Assembly (NCBI GenBank): GCA_905236145.1
Contig: CAJOOE010000132.1
Span: forward strand, 1-37,834
From: an uncultured Selenomonadaceae bacterium
GTDB lineage: Bacteria; Bacillota; Negativicutes; Selenomonadales; Selenomonadaceae
Reading direction: 5' to 3'
DNA length: 37,834 nucleotides
Part shown: one piece after another, positions 31,637-37,834 of the stretch
Layout of the letters: the number at the start of each line of letters is the position of its first letter
Position numbering within the stretch: position 1 is the stretch's first letter
Notes under the pieces: generated by a model
Databases searched by the model: none
What the model was told of the DNA's origin: nothing
The model's input: only the letters and a program-made list of their open reading frames with translations
Made by a program: the position numbers and the translations under genes

Positions 31637-32143
31637 ATGGGAAAATTTTTGCCGGCAATTTTGATTTTGTCGGTATGCATATCGGTAAACTTGGAACCGG
31701 AGACCGTAAGAGCTGCGGGCGGGTATTTGGCGGGCTATGAAGAAGTCGAGCCGAAACCTTCCCCGGTTTCATGGTGGTCTGCCTTTGCTTACCTTGTCAG
31801 CTTGTCAGCCGTATTCGCGGTTGTCGTCGTAACGGCTTATTTTGCGGCGAGATTTATCGGCGGGCGGTTTAATGCCCGTATGTCGGCAAGCGGCGGCAGA
31901 GTGCTTGAAAATTTGCCTTTGGGTCCCAATCGCTCTGTCTGTGCCGTTGAAATGGCGGGCAGAGTGTTTTTATTGGGTGTCACCGACAAAAATATCACGC
32001 TTTTGGGCGAAGTGAACGACAGAGAAATGATTGAACATTTGCACACTCAAAGCTTGGAATACTCCGACCCCTTCTCAAAGGATTTCGGCACGCTTTCCGA
32101 TTTGGTGAAAAAAATTCCGCCTTTGTTTCAAAAGAAAGATTAG
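31637..32143 (+). CDS. fliO: Flagellar biosynthesis protein FliO
   Basis: Assists assembly of the FliPQR export gate. A signal-like hydrophobic N-terminus (residues about 3-20) is followed by a second transmembrane segment (about 50-75: LVSLSAVFAVVVVTAYFAARFIGG). A small FliO cytoplasmic domain comes next, with GGRVLENLPLGPNRSVCAVEMAGRVFLLGVTDKNITLL, the family hallmark. 168 residues. ATG at 31637 is 16 bp after the cheY stop and has only a weak ribosome site, so coupling to cheY translation is likely. Confidence 0.9.
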   Translation: MGKFLPAILILSVCISVNLEPETVRAAGGYLAGYEEVEPKPSPVSWWSAFAYLVSLSAVFAVVVVTAYFAARFIGGRFNARMSASGGRVLENLPLGPNRSVCAVEMAGRVFLLGVTDKNITLLGEVNDREMIEHLHTQSLEYSDPFSKDFGTLSDLVKKIPPLFQKKD

Positions 32144-32149
32144 TTTAAA

Positions 32150-32908
32150 GTGGATTGGAAAAAATTATTCGGAATTACAAATTTCACATTGGCAACCCTG
32201 TTTGTCCTTGCAAATGTGACCGAGGCGGCTCCGCTCATTCCGAGCGTAAACGTCGATATAGGGACGGCGGAAGGACCGCAGGACGTTTCGTCAACTTTGC
32301 AGGTCATCGCACTTTTGACGATTGTCACAATCGCACCGGGAATTTTGATTATGACGACTTCCTTTGTCCGGATAATCGTCATAATCGGCTTTTTGAGAAA
32401 CGCACTTGCCACTCAAAACGTCCCGCCGAATCAGGTAATTCTTTCGCTTGCAATGTTTTTGACATTTTATATAATGTCGCCTTATTGGAGTCAGGCGAAC
32501 GACAACGGCATACAACCTTACCTTGCCGGACAAATTACGCAGGAAGAGGCGATAACGAATACTTTGGAGCCGATACGCGAATTTATGTTCAAACAGACGC
32601 GGGAATCGGATCTGGCACTTTTTGTAAATTTGTCCGACGCGGAACGCCCGGAAACTCAAGAAGATGTTTCGACTTTCGTCTTGATTCCGGCTTTTATGAT
32701 AAGCGAATTGAAAACCGGATTTCAAATAGGTTTTATGCTTTACGTCCCCTTTATAGTCATTGATATGATCGTCGCAACGACTTTGATGTCAATGGGTATG
32801 ATGATGTTGCCGCCGGTCATGATTTCCCTGCCTTTTAAAATTTTGTTGTTTGTGATGATTGACGGCTGGCATTTGCTTATTCAGTCGATTATCGTGAGTT
32901 TTCGATAG
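32150..32908 (+). CDS. fliP: Flagellar export gate protein FliP
   Basis: A core membrane subunit of the type III flagellar export gate. An N-terminal signal-like segment ends near TEAAPLIP. The body begins LQVIALLTIVTIAPGILIMTTSFVRIIVIIGFLRNALATQNVPPNQVILSLA in the published family pattern and ends DGWHLLIQSI. 252 residues, normal. The start is GTG at 32150, 6 bp after fliO, with no good ribosome site of its own. Confidence 0.97.
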   Translation: MDWKKLFGITNFTLATLFVLANVTEAAPLIPSVNVDIGTAEGPQDVSSTLQVIALLTIVTIAPGILIMTTSFVRIIVIIGFLRNALATQNVPPNQVILSLAMFLTFYIMSPYWSQANDNGIQPYLAGQITQEEAITNTLEPIREFMFKQTRESDLALFVNLSDAERPETQEDVSTFVLIPAFMISELKTGFQIGFMLYVPFIVIDMIVATTLMSMGMMMLPPVMISLPFKILLFVMIDGWHLLIQSIIVSFR

Positions 32909-32923
32909 CGGAGGCGGTTTTAA

Positions 32924-33193
32924 ATGTCCGGAGATTTGGTTATACAGATCGGGCAAGAGGCACTGATGATTGTTATAATAGTTGCCGCACCGATGTTGGG
33001 GCTCGGTTTGACGGTCGGTCTTATGGTCAGCGTTTTTCAGGCGACCACTTCAATTCAGGAGCAGACACTTGCATTTATTCCGAAAATTATTGCGGTATTC
33101 GTGGCAATTTTGGTTTTCGGTCCTTGGATGTTGAGAATAATGGTTGAGTTTTTCACCGGAATTTTTGTAAATCTGCCGGCTCGGATAGGTTAG
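32924..33193 (+). CDS. fliQ: Flagellar export gate protein FliQ
   Basis: A two-helix membrane subunit of the export gate, 89 residues. It has the typical opening IGQEALMIVIIVAAPMLGLGLTVGLMVSVFQATTSIQEQTLAFIPKI. ATG at 32924 follows GGAGG and lies 15 bp after fliP. Confidence 0.97.
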   Translation: MSGDLVIQIGQEALMIVIIVAAPMLGLGLTVGLMVSVFQATTSIQEQTLAFIPKIIAVFVAILVFGPWMLRIMVEFFTGIFVNLPARIG

Positions 33194-33210
33194 TTGAGAG
33201 GATTTAAACT

Positions 33211-34008
33211 TTGGCGGAAATCGATCTTTACGACATATTTCAAGGACAAGCGGCGGCGTTTTTGCTCGTTTTGACCCGGACAAGCGGAATATTTCTGATC
33301 TCTCCGTTTTTCGGAAGTATGAATGTCCCCATACAGCTTCGGGCGGCTACGGCAATTACTCTTGCCGTGTTACTCTTTCCGGTTATCGTGAAAACTTCGA
33401 TAGTGACCGCTCCGGAAAGTATTTGGATTTTCGCCGCGACGGTCGTCAAAGAACTTTTTGTCGGCTGGCTGATAGGTTTTGTGGCTTACGTCGCCTTTGC
33501 GGCGATAACAATGTCCGGTAAAATTATGGATATGCAGGTCGGTTATGCGGTCGCAAATGTCATGGATCCGACTTCCGGTCAGCAAATGCCGCTTATCGGA
33601 AGTTTTCTTTATAACCTCGCGGTAATTTATTTCGTGGTTGTAAACGGTCACCATGTCATAATTTCGGCGTTGGCGGGAAGTTTTCAGTCCGTCCCTCTCG
33701 ATACATTTGTTTGGACAAATTCTTTGGCGAAAATTGCGGAGGATTTGACTGCGGCGGTTCTTATGACCGGAATGAAAATTGCGATGCCGGTGACGTTCGC
33801 AATTTTGATGACAAATGTCGGCTTGGGAATTTTGGCTCGAACCATGCCGCAGATGAACATTTTCGTTATCGGTATTCCTCTCCAACTGACGATAGGAACT
33901 TCCGTCCTCGCAATGCTTATGCCTTTTTATGTGATGTTTTTGGATACGCTTTTCAATACTTTGTACGGAAGTATTTCCATGTTGCTTAAAGCGATTGCCG
34001 TTACTTGA
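33211..34008 (+). CDS. fliR: Flagellar export gate protein FliR
   Basis: A polytopic membrane subunit completing the FliP5Q4R1 gate. Family features: LVLTRTSGIFLISPFFGSMNVPIQLRAATAITLAVLLFP near the N-terminus, GKIMDMQVGYAVANVMDPTSGQQMPLIG in the middle, and GLGILARTMPQMNIFVIGIPLQ. 265 residues. The start is TTG at 33211 after GAGAGG, 17 bp past fliQ. Confidence 0.96.
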   Translation: MAEIDLYDIFQGQAAAFLLVLTRTSGIFLISPFFGSMNVPIQLRAATAITLAVLLFPVIVKTSIVTAPESIWIFAATVVKELFVGWLIGFVAYVAFAAITMSGKIMDMQVGYAVANVMDPTSGQQMPLIGSFLYNLAVIYFVVVNGHHVIISALAGSFQSVPLDTFVWTNSLAKIAEDLTAAVLMTGMKIAMPVTFAILMTNVGLGILARTMPQMNIFVIGIPLQLTIGTSVLAMLMPFYVMFLDTLFNTLYGSISMLLKAIAVT

Positions 34009-34040
34009 CGAAAAAAATTTTATTCCCGGATGTGTTGTAG

Positions 34041-35195
34041 ATGTCGTTTATGAAAATTTTTCTTCTCAGACCGGCGGAGATTTTAAATCCCGGCAAGCCT
34101 TTCAAATTTGACTTGCAGAGATTTGCCGAAGGCGGCGACAAGACTGAAGAGCCGACGGACAAAAAACGCCGTGACGCGAGGAAGAAAGGGCAGGTTGCAA
34201 AAAGTCAGGAACTCAACACGGCATTTGTCCTGCTTATGGGTTTCTTCATTCTCAAAATTTTGTGGGAATATATTTATACGAATATTGCGGATTATGCAAC
34301 TTACATTTTTTCGCACGTTTCGCAGAATCATTCGATTGAGGCAATAACCGAATTGTTTCTGGGAGTGATGATGCTGCTTGCGAAAACGGCAATGCCGGTA
34401 ATGTTCGGCATTTTGATTATCGGACTGGGAATAAATTTCTTTCAAGTCGGCTTGATGATTTCGACGGAAAAACTTGAGCCGAAACTTGAAAATTTAAATC
34501 CGATAAACGGTTTCGGCAGAATTTTTTCGAAGCGTTCGCTCGTCGAACTCTTCAAGTCGATTTTCAAAATAATCGTTATAGGATTTTTCCTCTACCTTTA
34601 TCTGAAAGAACAAATTCCGCTTATGCCGTACTTCATATACTTCGATCTGGCACAGAGTTTGGCTGAAACGGCAGATATAATTTTCAATATGGCATTTCAA
34701 ATTATTGCCATGATAATGTTCATGGCGGCGGTCGATTACGCTTATCAAAAATGGCAAACGACGCAAGATTTGATGATGACAAAGCAGGAAGTAAAGGACG
34801 AATATAAACAGACCGAAGGCGATCCGCAGATTAAGGGAAAAATCAAACAGAAACAGCGTCAAATGGCAATGAGCCGAATGATGCAGGAAGTTCCGAAAGC
34901 GGACGTAATAGTGACAAACCCGACGCACTTGGCAATAGCTCTGCAGTACAGCGACGGAATGGTCGCTCCGGTGGTTGTCGCGAAAGGTCAAGATTTGGTC
35001 GCCGAGCGAATAAAAAATATTGCAAGGGAAAATCGAATAACGATTGTCGAAAACAAGCCGCTTGCCCGTGCATTGTATGAGGCGGTGGATATAGGCGGAA
35101 CGGTGCCGCAGGAATTGTATCAGGCGGTGGCGGAAGTTCTGGCCTATGTTTACAAGCTGAAGAAGAAAAAAATTCGTCCTTCAACGGCGGCTTGA
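34041..35195 (+). CDS. flhB: Flagellar export switch protein FlhB
   Basis: Controls substrate specificity of the export apparatus. After an N-terminal segment carrying KFDLQRFAEGGDKTEEPTDKKRRDARKKGQVAKSQ come four transmembrane helices and the cytoplasmic domain. The autocleavage motif NPTH is at residues 293-296 (bases 34917-34928), in VIVTNPTHLAIALQY. The length is 384 against a usual 355-380, the extra residues being at the N-terminus before the KTEEPT block. ATG at 34041 lies 32 bp after fliR, with no strong ribosome site. Confidence 0.96.
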   Translation: MSFMKIFLLRPAEILNPGKPFKFDLQRFAEGGDKTEEPTDKKRRDARKKGQVAKSQELNTAFVLLMGFFILKILWEYIYTNIADYATYIFSHVSQNHSIEAITELFLGVMMLLAKTAMPVMFGILIIGLGINFFQVGLMISTEKLEPKLENLNPINGFGRIFSKRSLVELFKSIFKIIVIGFFLYLYLKEQIPLMPYFIYFDLAQSLAETADIIFNMAFQIIAMIMFMAAVDYAYQKWQTTQDLMMTKQEVKDEYKQTEGDPQIKGKIKQKQRQMAMSRMMQEVPKADVIVTNPTHLAIALQYSDGMVAPVVVAKGQDLVAERIKNIARENRITIVENKPLARALYEAVDIGGTVPQELYQAVAEVLAYVYKLKKKKIRPSTAA

Positions 35196-35297
35196 AAATA
35201 AAAGATGGACAGAGAAGATGTATTCGCAAGACTTGAGGAGAGACTCGGCGAACTCCGAAAGCAACACGAAAAAGACAAAGGCGGGAAGGAGAAAAAA

Positions 35298-37388
35298 ATG
35301 GCAGCATCTGATGAAACTTTGGAAGGCGGCAGCTCGCTTTCAATAGGAGCGTGGATACAAAAATACAGCGATGTCATAATTGCGTTGACTTTGGTCACGA
35401 TCGTCATAATGATGATTATTCCTTTGCCGACCGCACTTTTGGATATGCTGATTTGCCTTAACATAACCATTGCACTTATAGTCGTGATGAGTGCGATTTA
35501 CAATGAGGAGGCTCTGGATTTATCCGTCTTTCCTTCCCTCTTGCTTGTTACAACCCTTTTCCGATTGGCGTTAAATATTTCTTCAACGCGACTTATTTTG
35601 TTGAACGGTTACGCCGGAGAAGTCATTACGGCGTTCGGAAATTTCGTTGTCGGAGGTAACCCGGTCATCGGTTTCATTATGTTTATAATCTTGGTCATTA
35701 TAAACTTTATCGTTATTACGAAAGGTTCCGAGCGTGTCGCGGAAGTTTCCGCCCGTTTCACTTTGGACGCGATGCCCGGTAAACAAATGGCAATAGATGC
35801 GGACTTGAATCAGGGAGCGATAACGGACGCGGAGGCAAAAGTCCGGCGTGAAAAAATTCAGCGTGAAGCGGATTTTTTCGGGGCTATGGACGGTGCGTCG
35901 AAGTTCGTCAAAGGTGACGCGATTGCCGCAATTATAATCATGCTCATAAATATCGGCGGCGGTTTCGTCATCGGTATGGTGCAGAGAAATTTGGAGGCGG
36001 TGGACGCTCTTCAAACTTACACCCTGCTGACCGTCGGCGAAGGTCTTGTCAGTCAGATTCCGGCTCTTTTGATCTCCACCGCAACCGGTATTATAGTTAC
36101 CCGTGCAGCGTCGGAAGGAAACTTGGGTAACGACATTGTTAAGCAACTTTTCAACAATGAAAGAATTTTCTTCATCAACAGCGGCGTTTTGGTATTTTTG
36201 GCACTCGTCCCGGGCTTGCCGGGAGTCCCCTTCATGGCTCTTGCGGGCGTTTGCGGATTTATCGGTTACAATCTCCGGAAGAAAACCGCGACGGTTCAGG
36301 AAGTCGAAGAGGAGCAGAAGGAAGTTCGCGAAAAGGCGGACGCAACCCGCCCGGAAAATATCGTTTCGCTCCTGCAGGTCGATCCGATGGAATTGGAAAT
36401 CGGTTATTCCCTCATTCCGCTCGTCGATACCGGGCAGGGCGGCGATTTGCTGGACAGAATTGTCATGATTCGCCGTCAATGTGCTTTGGAACTCGGTCTT
36501 GTCGTTCCCACGATTCGTATTCGCGACAACATTCAAATTAAACCGAATTCTTACATAATCAAGCTGAAAGGGCAGGAAATTGCTCGCGGCGAACTTCTGC
36601 TCGACCATTTCCTTGCCATGAACTCCGGCACCGTCTTTGAGGAAGTTCCGGGAATTGAAACTGTCGAACCGGCTTTCGGACTTCCGGCTCTGTGGATTCC
36701 GGAAAGTGAAAGAGAACAGGCGGAACTCAACGGCTACACCGTAGTCGATGCGGTTTCGGTTTTGGCAACTCATTTGACGGAAGTCATAAAACAACACGCC
36801 GCCGAAATTCTCGGTCGTCAGGAAACTCAAAATCTTATCGACAACCTCGCGAAAACTCATCAATCACTTGTCAACGAAGTTGTCCCGGAACTCATGGGCG
36901 TGGGCGAAGTGCAAAAAGTTTTGGCGAATTTGCTGGAAGAAAGAATTTCCATTCGCGATATGGCGACCATCATGGAAGTTTTGGCGGATTATGCACGGGC
37001 GACGAAAGATACAGAAATTCTCACCGAATACGTCCGGCATGCGATGGCAAGACAGATTACCTCTCAAGTCGTTCAGGGGAATACGCTGCCCTGTATCACT
37101 TTGGATCCGGGATTGGAAAACAGAATTGCCGGAGGAGTGCAGAGGACGGATCACGGCTCATTCGTCAATCTCGATCCGGACTCAATGCGTCGCATGATCG
37201 CCTCGCTGAACGGCGAAATAGAAAAGTTGACGAATATGGGCTATCAGCCGGTGGTTTTGACAAGCCCGGCGGTCAGACTGTATTTCAGAAAATTGGTTTC
37301 CCGCTCGGTACAAGGCTTGATAATCGTTTCTCACGCAGAAATAGATCAGAGCATAGAAATTCAAATTCTCGGCGTGGTAAAGTTGTAA
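35298..37388 (+). CDS. flhA: Flagellar export apparatus protein FlhA
   Basis: The largest export-gate protein: eight transmembrane helices (about residues 15-320), then a cytoplasmic ring domain that docks chaperone-substrate complexes. Landmarks are FPSLLLVTTLFRLALNISSTRLIL, the FHIPEP-type block ARFTLDAMPGKQMAIDADLNQGAI, and RIRDNIQIKPNSY in the cytoplasmic part. From ATG at 35298 (GGGAAGGAG six bases upstream) the protein has 696 residues, the family norm. The frame stays open up to ATG at 35205, which would add a charged helix starting MDREDVFARLEERLGEL and would close the otherwise unusual 102-bp gap after flhB. I could not exclude that start. Confidence 0.95.
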   Translation: MAASDETLEGGSSLSIGAWIQKYSDVIIALTLVTIVIMMIIPLPTALLDMLICLNITIALIVVMSAIYNEEALDLSVFPSLLLVTTLFRLALNISSTRLILLNGYAGEVITAFGNFVVGGNPVIGFIMFIILVIINFIVITKGSERVAEVSARFTLDAMPGKQMAIDADLNQGAITDAEAKVRREKIQREADFFGAMDGASKFVKGDAIAAIIIMLINIGGGFVIGMVQRNLEAVDALQTYTLLTVGEGLVSQIPALLISTATGIIVTRAASEGNLGNDIVKQLFNNERIFFINSGVLVFLALVPGLPGVPFMALAGVCGFIGYNLRKKTATVQEVEEEQKEVREKADATRPENIVSLLQVDPMELEIGYSLIPLVDTGQGGDLLDRIVMIRRQCALELGLVVPTIRIRDNIQIKPNSYIIKLKGQEIARGELLLDHFLAMNSGTVFEEVPGIETVEPAFGLPALWIPESEREQAELNGYTVVDAVSVLATHLTEVIKQHAAEILGRQETQNLIDNLAKTHQSLVNEVVPELMGVGEVQKVLANLLEERISIRDMATIMEVLADYARATKDTEILTEYVRHAMARQITSQVVQGNTLPCITLDPGLENRIAGGVQRTDHGSFVNLDPDSMRRMIASLNGEIEKLTNMGYQPVVLTSPAVRLYFRKLVSRSVQGLIIVSHAEIDQSIEIQILGVVKL

Positions 37389-37389
37389 A

Positions 37390-37834
37390 ATGAATTACCC
37401 GATAAACTTGGACATAAAAGACAAAATTTGTACGGTTGTCGGCGGCGGAAAGGTTGCGGCAAGAAAGATTCGCGACATTTTGAAAGTCGGCGGAATTGTC
37501 GAAGTCATCGCTCCGGAAATTTGCCCGGAGATTTGCGACCTTGCAAAAAATTTTGCCGGAATAAAAATCATTCGCGAAAAGTATTCGCAGGAAAAAATTT
37601 CGCCGGACACCGCACTTTTATTTGCGGCAACGAACATGGGGAAAATTAACCGGCTTGTACTCGAAGAAGGACGGCGAAAAAAAATTCCGGTAAATTCGGC
37701 GGACGGCGGCGGAGATTTTGAAATTCCGTCAAAAATTTATCGCGGCGATTTTCTGCTGACAATTTCGACCGGCGGAAATTCTCCGGCGTTCTCGCGATTC
37801 GTCCGGCTGATGATTGAAAGAGAGTTTGACGAAA
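37390..37834 (+). CDS. Precorrin-2 dehydrogenase / siroheme synthase N-terminal-like protein, 3' end outside the window
   Basis: An NAD-dependent enzyme oxidising precorrin-2 to sirohydrochlorin (the Met8/CysG-B domain), on the way to siroheme or cobalamin. The 148 codons present show the Rossmann start CTVVGGGKVAARKI (about residues 14-27), LLFAATNMGKINRLV and VNSADGGGDFEIPSKIYRGDFLLTISTGGNSPAFSR, typical of the family. The protein begins MNYPINLDIKDK. ATG at 37390 is one base after the flhA stop, with no clear ribosome site, suggesting coupled translation. Whether it is fused to a methyltransferase or a HemA-type partner lies beyond the edge. Confidence 0.9.
   Translation, partial: MNYPINLDIKDKICTVVGGGKVAARKIRDILKVGGIVEVIAPEICPEICDLAKNFAGIKIIREKYSQEKISPDTALLFAATNMGKINRLVLEEGRRKKIPVNSADGGGDFEIPSKIYRGDFLLTISTGGNSPAFSRFVRLMIEREFDE

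Noticed and set aside
34080..34140. FlhB N-terminal FDLQRFAEGG segment as a trace of a phage protein
   Set aside because: A similar short L-Q-x-F-A leader ahead of the KTE block is common in Firmicute FlhB proteins.
1..37834. CRISPR array, insertion sequence, prophage, integron or defence island
   Set aside because: No spaced repeats, transposase, integrase or phage structural motifs were seen. The gene density and families are those of core chromosome.

Overview
The window reads as chromosome of a flagellated, LPS-bearing member of the Firmicutes, most likely a Negativicute (Selenomonas-like). Three signals support this. Firmicute-type genes (sepF, a CheC-like fliY, rsfS, rpsF-ssb-rpsR, an RsbW-type ATPase) sit beside outer-membrane/LPS genes (an LptD/OstA-like protein, separate hldA and hldC, a GT9 heptosyltransferase family gene). 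UUG starts are frequent. Both strands carry many A/T runs and CCGG-rich words. The taxon is inferred from gene content, not from a database match.

Layout. 1-7.5 kb: the 5' end of lepA (minus), a histidine phosphatase, a DUF1850 protein, a GT2 glycosyltransferase, a FakA/DAK2-like protein whose metal/nucleotide motif is degenerate, a small probably frameshifted gene, a Uma2-family protein, a lone hisIE and a lone ecfA2. 7.5-8.9 kb: tRNA-Thr(CGU) with clear promoter and terminator, then phzF. 8.8-14.4 kb (minus): pbuG with the relic of an SMR multidrug transporter behind it, and upstream of that a probable five-gene operon tlyA-nadK-(unknown two-repeat protein)-uppP-pth, driven by a good promoter at 14.4 kb and ended by tandem hairpins before pbuG. 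14.5-19.2 kb (plus): a lone pilT, an RsbW-like ATPase, then lptD-like, hldA and hldC for outer-membrane/LPS inner-core assembly. 19.2-23.5 kb (minus): rubrerythrin, and a tight ybaK-GT9-LtaS-like operon. 23.7-27.8 kb (plus): rsfS, the rpsF-ssb-rpsR operon, sepF, a cysteine-cluster protein, and a phosphofructokinase with pyrophosphate-type signature residues. 28.1-37.4 kb (plus): a flagellar basal-body/export cluster flbD-fliL-fliM-fliY-cheY-fliO-fliP-fliQ-fliR-flhB-flhA, with a second promoter in front of cheY. A siroheme (precorrin-2 dehydrogenase) gene begins 1 bp after flhA and runs off the right edge.

How the genes fit together. FliM and FliY form the switch C-ring, with CheY as its input and FliY as a likely CheY-P phosphatase. 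FliO/P/Q/R, FlhB and FlhA form the export gate. HldA and HldC make ADP-heptose, which the GT9 enzyme may transfer to LPS that the LptD-like barrel inserts. UppP recycles the undecaprenyl carrier.

I found no CRISPR array, insertion sequence, prophage or obvious defence island. The window is mostly conserved core chromosome. The most unusual items are the SMR relic, the degenerate FakA paralogue, the two-repeat unknown protein in the tlyA-pth operon, a palindrome lying exactly on a -10 box, and the flhA-siroheme gene junction.
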